NCBI GenBank assembly: GCA_018398585.1
Contig: JAGTTD010000010.1
Coordinates: forward strand, 3,799,501-3,863,500
Length of the DNA: 64,000 nt
DNA from: Simmondsia chinensis
Lineage: Eukaryota > Streptophyta > Magnoliopsida > Caryophyllales > Simmondsiaceae
Direction of reading: 5' to 3'
Shown here one piece after another: positions 20,601 to 30,952 of this stretch (positions within the stretch are counted from its first letter, which is position 1; each line of letters opens with the position of its first letter). The notes beneath the pieces are model-generated. The model was not told the DNA's origin. It worked only from the letters and a program-made list of their open reading frames with translations, and ran no database searches. A program made the translations under genes and the position numbers.

Positions 20601-23600
20601 CGAAAATAATGATTTGCTAGTATAGGCATTTATTTTGAGTACCCATAGTAGAGGTCTCGTAACCAAAGAAGGCACCAACACGCCGTCACCAGATCCCATT
20701 AGAACTCCGAAGTTAAACGTGGTTGGGCGAGAGTAGTATCAAGATGGGTGACCTCCTGGGAAGTCCTCACCCTCAGGTTGGGGGCACTGGGAAACAACCT
20801 CTCTTCAGGTTAACACCCTGAAGGAGGAAGGCTGCGTACATCCGCCCCCCCAAGACCCTGCGTAGGCGGGAGCCCTTGAGGCACTGGGTATGTTCCTTTA
20901 TAGTAGAGGTCTCGTAAAATATCACAAACGACTTGACTTAAATTTAGTCGAACTTAACTAAACTAAAATTTAAACATAATGCAGCCTAGTTGATAGTCAA
21001 CAACACAGATGTTAGGGTTATTTACACCCAAGGCTCATGTACTTTTCTTATTGTATCAATTTAGTCTTTCATTTAAATTCAAGTTAAGTTATTGACGTAA
21101 TTTTTTGTGGCACAATCACGCTAGATACAAGTAATTTGCTGAAAATCAACCCTTTGACTCAATTTAACCTAACCCATGGCCGAATCATTAAAAATTTCAT
21201 TAAAATCTAATATAAATTTTACTTCAAGGACTAAATTGACACAATAGACAAAGTATAGGGACTATTAACCCTAGATTTTACTTATAGAGTAATTATATGA
21301 CGTGAACGATGACGCGACAGGGATGGAATACAACAGAGAAAGAACTCATACGTGGACGGCATGTATGGAACCACATGTCCCATACCGCCAGGCAGGAATT
21401 ACACGTACATAATGCAAGTGAAAGATCAAATAGGAAGCTTCTTCTACTTCCCGTCAACCGCCTTCCACAAGGCAGCCGGTGGATACGGTGCCATTTGCAT
21501 ACTCAGTCGGCCGATGATTCCTGTGCCTTTTCCAGAGCTTGCCGCTGATTACACTCTCCTTATTGGTGATTGGTACACTACTGACCATCAAGTACGTTAC
21601 TGTTATCACCCCCAAATTCTTGTCTTTTAAGTAAACGAGTTAGAAGTGAGAATTTTGAACATTCTAAAATCTCATTTTAATAGTTTTTGGCTGTATTTTT
21701 TCTCGTATTTTATCCAGTATGTCTATATATATTTTTAGTTATCGATTTTTGTATTATTTGTGGTAAATAGAAATTGAAGGCAGTGTTAGATTATGGAAAG
21801 AGGCTTATGAAACCTGATGGGATACTTATCAACGGCCAGGGACACAATAATGCTACCTTCACCGTTCAAAAAGGTACCATTTTTTTCGATTCATTGCCTA
21901 AAATGGTCTAAAATAAAAAAAATATTATCAAAAATGGCCTATTTTAAAAATTATTACCCAAATGGTCCCATCAATTTTTTTTAGATTTTAAAATTTTAAA
22001 AATATTTACCCAAATTCAAATTTTTATTATATATTATATTTAGCTTTATAATATTTATTATCATATTATATTTAGCTTTATAATATATGTTTCAAAAAAA
22101 AAAAATGATTTGCTCATGTGGAGACCATTTGGGTAAATATTTTTTGAAAAGGGCCACTTTTGGTAATAATTTTTTAATTTGGGTCATTTTGGGCAACAGC
22201 TCCCAACTTCTATTATGAGAAATTATTACGTATTTTTACAGTCAAGTGTGAGTCTAATAAGATTTCTTTTATAGAGGTTTATATAAATCTAATAAGTTAC
22301 TCCATCTAATATCTAAGGAAACTCCAATTCCAGCCCTTGGTGTTTTTGCCTAATAATTCCTTTATTTTCTGTTTTAAATACTATCCGAGCTTGAGATTGC
22401 CCAAGTTCGAACCTCATTATCTCCTTCTCAGTGTAAAATGACTTATAGGTTGCGTTTCTAGGAAAGGCTCGTAAGAGATTCCTTTTAAAAAAGGGTTAGT
22501 TAAACCAAAAGTTCATGTATTGTGCTCACTATGCTATTTTAATGCTTGTACTTTTAATTGTATCAATTTAGTCTTATAGTTACATTGAAGTTAATGATAT
22601 TATTTTTAATAGCCTAGTCATGTAAGATGCAAGTAACCTAAGGGCTAGAATTGGATAAGGAGAACCAGAATGAATTTTGCGGCTCGGTCCCTAGGAGGAA
22701 AAATCATCTTGGTTGAGTCCTTTTAGGGTGCTTTTCCTTTCATTTGGGAGTTTTTCCTTTTGTTCGGTTGTTTTGGATTTTGCTACCATTGAGTTGGGTG
22801 TTGTTTTGTTTTGATTCTCATGTTTTTTGGGTCGTTTGGTTGTAGCATTGTGAGATACCCTTTGCATTTTGGCCTCCCATGGCCTTGTCAGGTTGGCATC
22901 ATTGGAGTTGTTTCAGACCTTTTGTATCTAATTTTCTTTATTTCAGTTTCTCTTACACTTCAGTACATTTTACTAGGATTATACGAGTTACCGAGAAAAA
23001 AAAAAAACCCAATTGACGAACTTTTTTTTTTTGTATATATATAAACAGGGGAGACCTATAGATTTAGGATATCGAATGTGGGCTTAGAGCACACCCTTAA
23101 CATAAGATTCCAAGGCCACAAGATGAAGTTAATTGAGGTAGAGGGCACCCACACTATGCAACAATTCTATTCTTCCTTAGATGTCCACGTGGGCCAATCG
23201 TATTCCGTCCTTGTCACCGCTGACCAGCCGGTCGACCAATACTACATTGCTGTCTCGTCCCGGTTCGGCGGTAAGCAGGCCATCACCACCACTGCTGTTC
23301 TCCGCTACCATGGCTCCACAGGCCTTGTCTCTGGCCTTGTCCCTGAAGGACCCACCGATATTGAGTGGTCTTTAAATCAAGCCCTTAGTATAAGGTAGAA
23401 TAGCGCTTTTCTTAATCTTTTATTTTTGTGTGATTAAGGTTCTATTTATTTTGGCAGAACGCATTTTCTGTTTCATAGTGAAAAAGCACGTTTCCCTCAA
23501 CGGAGAGGAAAAGCATCTTCCTTCATGGAGGAGAAAATGTTTTCCAGTGTAATATCGCGTCATATGCTTCACTTGAATCTCAAACTTAACCAATGGTAAA

Positions 23601-25678
23601 CTTCATACAAATTTATAGAATTAACTCATTTTCTTTAGCTAAAAAAACAAAAACTTTTAAGAAAAATATTTTAAATTGAAAATAATTGGTGAAGAAAAAT
23701 TTCCGCAATGCAAAAACCACATCCCTTAACGAGAGAGAATAGCATTTTCCTTCAAAGAGGGGAATAGCATTTTCCTTCAAAGAGGGGATCAAGATTTACA
23801 CTGTGATCTTATGTCATACATACTTCACTTCAATCGTAACTTGACCACGAAGCTGGTCCTACCATTTACGAGGTCTCAAGCGAAAATTTTTAATGGGGCC
23901 CTACATATAAAACAAATTATAAAAATTTGATCAAAAAATTTATTAATATTAACAATTGATACTTTAAAAATCACAAACTCAAAATTTTTGGGCCCCTAAA
24001 ATCCGGGGGCCCCAAGCGATTGCTTGGACTGCTTGGGTTATGTCCAGCCCTGCTTGGCCAAGCTTCGAATGAACCCAATTTCTTTGGTTAGAAAAGCATA
24101 AACTTGTAAGAAGTTCTTTAAATTAAAAAAAAAAAAATTGGTAACAAAAAATTTTCACGACGGAAATGCTTTCTATTGAACCAAACGGAACATAAGAAAG
24201 TAGTTTTTATTGTTTAACATTCTTAGTATATGTGAATGTATACCAGGACTAACTTGACAGCAAGTGGACCAAGGCCGAACCCACAAGGGTCGTACCACTA
24301 CGGCCAAATCAACGTGACTAGGACCATCAAGCTAGTCAGCACGGCCAACATAGTTGATCATAAGCAAAGATATGCAATCAACGGTGTGTCATTTGTCCCT
24401 GGCGACACACCCCTGAAGCTAGCGGATCACTTGAACATCAGCGGTGTTTTCCGGGTCGGGAACATGCCGGACCACCCAACTGGAAAAGCGGTGAGGCTTG
24501 ACACTGCAGTGTTGGGTGCTGATTACAGGGACTTCGTGGAGATCGTGTTCGAGAACCTAGAACCTATTGTCCAAAGTTGGCACCTTGATGGGTACAACTT
24601 TTGGGTGGTTGGGTAAGAATATTGAACCCCCTTTGGCTCGATATTTTTTTATAATATTGGTTGATGTCATCAGGAAACAGTTTACTTTTAAGGTAATATC
24701 TTGAAGGGATAAGGCTGCACACGTGTCGTTCTCCCCTGACCTTATTTTGGCGGGAGCCGTTTGAGGGATTGGATTTGCTGCTGTTGTTGTTTAACACGTA
24801 TATTGCATATAGAAATGAGTATTTAAATTGTATACATGGGGATTTTGATGCAGAATGGATAGGGGAAGATGGAATCCCGAGAAGAGGAAACAATACAACC
24901 TAAACGATGCCATTTCTCGTTGCACCACCCAGGTATACCCAACAAAACTTCAGTAATTATAGAGATGACAATTATATCGTGTTACGACATGTGTTATGTT
25001 AAGAAGTTAATATTGTCGAAACCATGTAATGTTTTAGTTAGTTCAAATTGCTTAGATAAAGCCAAGTCATATAAAGTACGGCTCAAAATCAGGACATCTT
25101 GTGCTCATAATAGCATCTCCTCCCAGGTCCCAATTTTATCAAACATGTCAACGAATCAAAGTAACAACGAATAACGTTACACGATTTATCCGAGTTTAGT
25201 GATTCTCAAGTTTGTTGTTGGTTTTCTACTTTCGAGTGTTTTTTTTTGGTGAAGCCCCTAAATTGTTTCACTCGTGAAATTTTTGTTTCTATGTCGTACT
25301 TTTGAGTTTGCTTTTGCATTTACACTTTGAGCACCGGTCTCTTACTTTACGATTTATTTTACTCTTTGTCTTGACCCATTATACGACTGCATTATGACAC
25401 TACTTGCTTATTTACATTGAAATTGGACTGAGTTCTTAATGACTTTGCCACCCTCTCTCTCACAATGAATGAAGGTGTACCCGAGATCATGGACTGCAAT
25501 ATATGTGTCCCTGGACAATGTAGGAATGTGGAACCTAAGGACACAGTTTTGGGCAAGGCAGTACTTGGGCGAGCAGTTCTACTTGCGCGTTTACACCGAC
25601 TCCCACTCACTCAGAGACGAGCTCCCGATGCCTCAAAACACCCTCCTCTGTGGTCGGGCCTTGCCCGGAAACCACTAG
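17698..25678 (+). CDS. SKU5-similar (SKS) multicopper-oxidase-like protein, eight exons
   Basis: Exons are 17698-17859, 18594-18703, 21321-21591, 21771-21873, 23049-23394, 24247-24612, 24854-24932 and 25475-25678; all junctions are GT-AG, phases agree, and they encode 546 residues, normal for the family. Residues 11-30 are a signal peptide core, with ENPYRHYTFNVTYG after it. Cupredoxin landmarks are INGQFPGPDIYAV, DGIQQRKNSYVDG (92-104), CPIPPGRNYTY (110-120), SFFYFP (130-135), QSWHLDGYNF (440-449) and DNVGMWNLR (493-501). At the positions where ascorbate oxidase has its HWHG, WYHSH and HCHIEWHL copper ligands, this protein has SWDG, FFYFPS and MWNLRTQFW, so it is probably not an active oxidase. 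It lacks a hydrophobic C-terminus, so no GPI anchor; it ends LLCGRALPGNH, as in pollen-type members. Family roles are in cell-wall expansion and pollen-tube growth. Confidence 0.95.
19140..19425. repeat. 'tttacaccaaag...gtcaatttagtccc' repeat, copy in SKS intron 2
   Basis: The words ctttactttgtcattgtgtcaatt, atttggtccttagagg and actaataaccataa recur, in the same order, at 19740-20000, 21003-21262, 22500-22625 and 40185-40552. It is a non-coding repeat whose best copy (21003-21262) has agggttatttac / ctattaaccct ends. Confidence 0.5.
19569..20323. mobile_element. TIR element with 'aggggtgtgca' ends in SKS intron 2
   Basis: The left end aggggtgtgcaaa is mirrored by the right end gtgtgcacccct. 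Flanks attagtaac and attactaat are similar (7 of 9), fitting a worn Mutator-type duplication. Subterminal sequence repeats aaaccataaacc and ggaccggacc words. A copy of the tttacaccaaag repeat lies at about 19740-20000. Confidence 0.6.
20663..20899 (+). mobile_element. 5S-headed SINE, copy B (237 bp), in SKS intron 2
   Basis: The most complete and best bounded copy. A perfect 18-bp duplication, atagtagaggtctcgtaa, lies at 20645-20662 and 20900-20917. The head matches plant 5S rRNA (gatcccattagaactccgaa, gttgggcgagagtagta, gatgggtgacctcctgggaa), and the body has acaacctctcttcaggttaa, ggaaggctgcgtacatcc and gcactgggtatgttcc. It lies in the same orientation as the host gene. Confidence 0.95.
21003..21262. 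repeat. 'tttacaccaaag' repeat, best copy, in SKS intron 2
   Basis: It starts agggttatttacacccaagg and ends gtatagggactattaaccct, so the ends agggttatttac / attaaccct are inverted. It includes gatacaagtaatttgct and aaggactaaattgacacaat. It ends close to the acceptor of exon 3. Confidence 0.55.
22500..22625. repeat. 'tttacaccaaag' repeat fragment in SKS intron 4
   Basis: Left part of the repeat family (ttaaaccaaaagttcatgta, caatttagtcttatagttac, gatgcaagtaacct). It is cut off by the LINE fragment that follows. Confidence 0.45.
22640..22998 (+). mobile_element. LINE 3' UTR fragment in SKS intron 4
   Basis: T/G-rich sequence of the kind found in plant LINE 3' UTRs ends in gttaccgagaaaaaaaaaaaa, a poly(A) tail. 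The open frame at 22811-23044 lies in it and has no domain. A target duplication could not be fixed. Its end resembles the one at 57480-57692 (attaccggaaaaaa). Confidence 0.5.
23432..24190. mobile_element. Tourist-like MITE relative in SKS intron 5, with a nested hAT-like MITE
   Basis: The outer ends ggttctatttattttggcag and, inverted, gttccgtttggttcaataga match the MITE at 61269-61562. Between 23830 and 24055 lies a second copy of the repeat at 10330-10562 (gggccctacatataaaac, tattaatattaacaattg, ggttatgtccagccctg). A short tandem repeat, ggaatagcattttccttcaaagag-like, lies at 23735-23790. Confidence 0.5.
24672..24791 (+). mobile_element. SINE 3' body, copy C, in SKS intron 6
   Basis: The body only: aggaaacag, tgaagggataaggctgcac, ggcgggagccgtttgaggga and a tgctgctgttgttgt tail. 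Diverged and without a 5S head. It fills half of the 241-bp intron. Confidence 0.75.
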
Positions 25679-27175
25679 CCTTTTGCAATGTTATTGTGTT
25701 GTTCCATTCATTATTTAGAGTTCTGCTGAGCCTTTTCCTTTAAAAAAATGCTTAAAATTAAAGAACATATTATTATTGGAGTGCCTGGAAAAATAATTCC
25801 CGGGGTGGTGACCATGTGGGCGTATTTTGCCACGTGCACAATGTGACTTTACCACGTGGATACCATTTTAGAAATTATTTTTTCCCTAACAGTATAATGT
25901 ATATTTTTTTATTTTTAAGCATTTTTTTCGGGGAAAAGACTCGTTTCTTCAGAAGGTTATGGTTTACTAGTTTGATTCTATTTTGAAGTTTCTATTTGGA
26001 CAGTTTTAGATAAGATTGCGTAGAGAAATAACAAAAGAACAAGTATATCAAAGAAATCAACTAGCATCTTCTGCAATTTGTGTTCAGTCATCCATAGATA
26101 GTCATCACTGTTGATTCGACCACCTTTGTTGGTGTAACATATAATGTTAGTGAGCGACTGCAAAAATATTTGGATCATTGTTTTTCATTATGATTTGGAT
26201 CATATACTGAAGTAACTTTGAGAATGATAAGTGGGTGAAGGATCCAGATTTCCCATACAGGTGTCTCGGTGATTGCTAGTTTGTTCTAAAATTGTTTTGG
26301 ACGGGTGTTCAGTACTCGGATTTGAATTGAGGTTTTTGGTGACTTCTTTATTGAGCTCGTTATAATATATGAAACAAAATTGAAAGATAATCGTTTTCAA
26401 AATCTAATCTTTAGTTTTCTAGAAAATTAAAAATTACAAATAGAAAACGATATCAGAAACTTAAATTTAGAAAAGTTGCATTAAACCTTCTTGGGTTTAC
26501 AAAAGTGTTACGCTCAAAATAAATTTTTCATCATAAATCAAACGACAATGCTAGATGTACCTAATTTTTATATGCATTGATGTGGGGAGTTCTATAAAAT
26601 TAATATTAGATAATCCCTTTTTATAAGTTAATAAATTTATGTAGTACATATTGGTTATATTTGTCATGTACATATGATATTGTGCTAAATCGGAGCTCAA
26701 GGGTTTAGTGTCTAATAATTAAACTGAGCCGAACCAAATAGAACCTAAAAGTGAATAAGACGAGAAAGCTAAAACTAGTTTTGAATGTAGGCCACTAATT
26801 AACAATTTAGGGTCCAATAAGCTTGTTTTTCACTACTTTTTTCTGTTTGCAGTTTTTTTATTTTTCTATAAACTAAAAAACAAGTTTTAAAAATAGTTGT
26901 TTTTCAACTATTTTTAGTTTTTTTGTTTTCATTCTTTTTTAGAAAAGCTAGTCAAACACTTAAAAGCATGAAACCAAAACTAAAAATATTCATCCCAAAA
27001 CCATGTTATTTACTTTCTAATAAAACAAAGTTGTAAACAAAAAGCGATCCGGCTCTAGTCAACCAACATCGCTAATGATTAGTGTCTCTCCGAAGATATT
27101 TGATAGAAGTAGAACACCACAGCAGATTTAATATGAGAAGCATGGTGCCCTATTCAATGTCAAGGCTCTTATTTC
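25679..27175. other. intergenic, no gene recognised
   Basis: No coding region is supported. Two CACGTG (G-box-like) hexamers lie at 25831 and 25853, within sequence that looks repetitive, so I do not assign them to a promoter. Short open frames at 25978-26400 on - lack domains. Confidence 0.4.
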
Positions 27176-27490
27176 CTTACGGAAAATTTTTCTTTGCAAA
27201 AAATTTCAATTAAAACTCTCTTTCTCTGAAAAGTTCTTATCTTTCTAGTTTAGAAAAATGAGTTCACTTGACAAAACGAGGTCGAAGTGAATCATATGAC
27301 TTAAAATTACGATGAAAACATCCCCATCCCTAGTGAAGGAAAATATTCGACTCTTTAGTTGAGGGAAAATAAATTTCCTTTTAATTAAGGAAAATATTTT
27401 TTATATTTGTGATTGTTTCTATGAAATTAAGTGAAAAAATAATAAAATAGAAATATAAAATATAAAATATTTTCTGTCAAACAAACCGAC
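27176..27490. mobile_element. MITE relative of 61269-61562
   Basis: ttccttacggaaaatttttc, gttgagggaaaataaatttcc and tattttctgtcaaacaaacc are shared with the family in the SKS and RopGEF introns. Ends approximate. Confidence 0.45.
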
Positions 27491-28180
27491 CACACAAGGT
27501 CGTTCAGTTCAGTAGATGTATGAATATTCAGATATTTTCTCATTACTACCTTCAATTTCGTCTCCCGTCAACGCATTCGAGACAATCAAGCCATTAATCA
27601 TATAATAAACATTCTCATAACTTATTACAAGACAATGGTCTTGACACCAACCCCTTTAAAAATGTCACACACAAACACCTCTGTTATCAAACTGACGTGA
27701 CTCTGTCTATTTAATGCAGTTTATTGACACAACGCCCACAACAGTAATGTAATAATATAAATCGGGGAAGACAAGCATTGGAACTTCCAGGGGAGCTTAT
27801 AAGTTGGAGATGTACCGGGCACCGGAGAGTAGAGGTTGAGCTGGGAACTATATAGCCAATAAGATTTAACGGCTCACATACACTGCGGGCGACAATGGAG
27901 GGCATTTTGGTAAAATATACTCTAGTTCGATGTTGCGAGACATGGGGATGATATTACTCGGCAGCCTGCAAGAGAGAGATTCGGGTTCAGTCTAATATAG
28001 GAAACACGATAGTATTTGAACTAATAGGAAACATAACACCAAAAGAAAATGCATCGGAAAAGTTGGGATTGTGGAAGTAAACCCTACTCGGAAAAGACTT
28101 GCAAATCCCTGAATTGATTTTCGAATCCACTACATATTCGTCTATCGCTAACTAAGTTCTTTATGAATTTGCAATACCTG
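27491..28180. other. intergenic, nothing recognised
   Basis: A relatively GC-richer stretch at 27700-27910 holds a 64-codon open frame on -, but no domain or splice structure supports a gene. Confidence 0.35.
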
Positions 28181-28184
28181 GTTA

Positions 28185-28530
28185 AGGCTCCATTTGTTTT
28201 GACCAAAAAAAAAACCATTATCCGTCTCAGTCTAATTATTTCGTAGTATAAACTTCACAAGAATGAAAATGTAGAAATTGACTTCCCCTCAATAAAAAGG
28301 GAACACATTGTCCTTCACGGAGAAGAAAAAGTTCTTCCGTTGTAATCTCATGTTCTATATTTCACTTCAACCTTAACTTAGTTAAGTGTGAACCTCATAC
28401 AAATTTATAAAATAAAACCATTTTATTTAGCTAGAAAAACAACCTTTTTTTTAGAAAAAATAATTTTAATTGAATATAATATGAAAAGAAAAATTTTTTG
28501 TAAAGAAAATATTTTATGTTGAACAAAATG
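28185..28530. mobile_element. MITE relative of 61269-61562
   Basis: ctccatttgttttgacc, tccttcacggagaagaaaaa and gaaaatattttatgttgaac mark the same family. Ends approximate. Confidence 0.45.
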
Positions 28531-28874
28531 TGCATGAGTTGAAGATAACTAGAGCTTGCCCAGTGAAGTTTGGCTGCAAATTAAATGCATTGTAAAACGT
28601 TATCTGGTCAAGAGTAATCACGAAAGAAACAAACCAATTGATTTCCATAACCCGACTTATGTGAAAAGCAAAAGAACACAAACTCGGGTAAGAAATAGGC
28701 TTTTATATTTGTTCTTTGCAGAGATGAACTTCCAATTTACAGACTTTGATCGAATCACATTACAAAGGAAAACCTTGTTGATTAGATTGAAACTTCCGAT
28801 ACACAACTACATTTGAGTTGGCTCAACATAGTGGATTAGATCAATGGCTTTTTCATACAAAAAAGTTCGAAGGT

Positions 28875-29400
28875 AATGGATATGAGATGCCAAGACGAGT
28901 GGCTCTCTTCCTTATGGATGAGAGGATTAGCAGAATTAACATCAATCGACATGGCAGGAATTCAATTACTCGAATATATCCGTTGCTCTAGATTCCAACT
29001 TACTAAGGAATCTAAGGACTATATCGAGGAATGGGGCAATAAGCTTCAAAGCCAAGATCTCTAGCTTGGAAGGAAATATCTTTGCCACTACACCAACTCC
29101 TACAACTCACATGGATATACCCATGAAACACGTTACATTGCACAAGTAGCAGCAATTGGCTAGAAAGGAATGCTAGGATTTTCAAATACCAGTACACACC
29201 AACGAATTTCGCATGGGAAAAGATGATCTTTTTAGGAGCTCTTTGCACAAAGAGCTTCACGGGCTTCCGTAACATAGCCTTGACCATTTGCAAAGGGATC
29301 AAAGGGCTTTGTGTTATTAGTTTTTGTATGTTTGAGGACATCTTATCCTTAGCTTATTTTTTCTCTCTTAATAATTTTTTCTTTTTCCGATAAAAAAAAC
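28875..29400 (+). pseudogene. decayed LINE 3' end, copy 1
   Basis: In one frame RYIAQVAAI is followed by WLERNARIFKYQY once a frameshift or stop is allowed for, matching the last segment of the LINE zf-RVT domain region. The tail is ttttttctttttccgataaaaaaaa. The segment gatctttttaggagctc recurs at 30465. The upstream open frame (28876-29064) is likely part of the same decayed ORF2 but is not identified. Confidence 0.5.
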
Positions 29401-30420
29401 AATTTTCCCTATAAGCTTTGAAATGGAATCGATAAACTATTCATTCTGCAGATCCCCCCCCAATGGAGGCGGCAAAATGAACTCTCTCCTCTCAAGATAA
29501 ACTTCCATCACATGTCCCATCTATAGACGGAAAAAGAAATTCTTGCAGAGGAGGACAGAACACAAGCGAGACAAAGACAAACAGCTCAGGAACAAGGAAA
29601 ACAGTCAATAGATAGTCCCACATTAACTGCATCTTAAGAATCCCAAAAACCCCAAAAAGGATTCTATCATACTAAAATCAGATTCTATCTTAGATATTTT
29701 CTCCAATGTTGCCTCTCCGGTTGTCAGAATCAAAAGGCTTGAACTTAGTCTGGGATTTAGCATGTCAAATGAATGCAGCACACCAGATGGGATTTAGTGA
29801 TTTTAGAAGATATATAACTAGCAGTAAGCAACCTCGGTATGGACTTTCCACGGAGTAAAAAAAAAGTCCAATCAACTTGTATAAAAGGACTCTATTTTAT
29901 GAGGGATTCAAGATGGTCACTCATCTCTAGTTTAGCTAATTAGCTAAGTCGATCTCCATCAGATTGTGTTTCTCATACTGCAAAGAGGTTGCCAAAGACA
30001 TTCCCAGACACTATTCAAGCTCCCTGCTTAAGACCTGAAAATTGTCCTCTTGAGCTCTAGCTTATGCAAACACTGGAAAAATATGGCGAAATAATAATCA
30101 TGAAGCTAGAGGATATGACAGGAATTTCCAAAAGATGTCAGAAATGACAAATGACATTACTTGAAGGAAGCACTCAAGGTTCTCAATACGGCTGGAACTT
30201 GTCACATAGTTTCTACGCAAACTACTTTCTTTTTTCTTTTTTTTTTTCTTCTCCTTTTTTTTTTTTAACCAGAATGCAGACTACTTTGCAACTACTATAC
30301 AGTAACACTCAGACTACTAAATTGCTGTTGGCTTCTTTACCAATTTTACCCATCAGATGACAAACTCAGCAGGACCTGGGGGTCCCATTGCTTCATAATC
30401 AATTCAAGAGAATGCGATGA
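29401..30420. other. intergenic, nothing recognised
   Basis: No gene, RNA gene or element ends seen. A polypyrimidine stretch lies at 30227-30269. Confidence 0.35.
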
Positions 30421-30424
30421 TTTT

Positions 30425-30672
30425 CAAAGACTAATATACACCAATGAATTTCTTATGGAAAAGGCGATCTTTTTAGGAGCTCCTTAAACAAAGAGCTATT
30501 GGAGCTTTATTGACAAAGCTTTGGTTGATTTGCATATGGATTAGAGGAATTTATGCTACTAATTCTTGGTTTTTCTTGGTGTTTCATGGTTTTATTCTTA
30601 AGGACATCTTCTCCTTGATACTTTGTACATTCTTTCTCTATTCATTATATTTCCTTTTTCTATTAAACATAT
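30425..30672 (+). pseudogene. decayed LINE 3' end, copy 2
   Basis: gattttcaaagactaatata, caccaatgaatttcttatgg and gcgatctttttaggagctcc match 29190-29245, so this is a second, more diverged copy of the same LINE 3' end. Confidence 0.5.
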
Positions 30673-30952
30673 AATCTATTCCAAAGACATCCCATTAACC
30701 AAGTATATGATGCGTATTAACCTTAGAAGCCAACCCCCCATACCAGTCACAATTATTGCAGTTCAGGATTGACTATATTATTCTAGTTTTAGTTTAGTAA
30801 CTCGTTATCTGTGAACCACTTGTACTCTAACTGAATTGAATCTTAGGTATAATAATGGTTCCAGTCAGTTGATCCACATTAAGAAACAAATGAAGCAATG
30901 CAAGATCACAAAACCTTAGATTCACAAATCAACAATATACAAGTGATAGTTT

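Noticed and set aside
20663..20899. Functional 5S rRNA genes
   Set aside because: The 5S-like parts are diverged, lack the normal 5' end and T-run terminator, are joined to a SINE body and have target duplications; they are not in tandem arrays.
20645..20917. Cassandra TRIM elements, which also carry 5S sequence
   Set aside because: Cassandra has 5S sequence inside LTRs with TG/CA ends, a primer-binding site and 5-bp duplications. Here there is a TTG tail and 11-18 bp duplications, and the same body occurs without 5S.
25831..25858. Two G-boxes as a promoter
   Set aside because: They lie downstream of the SKS gene in repeat-like sequence with no gene following, so they cannot be tied to a promoter.
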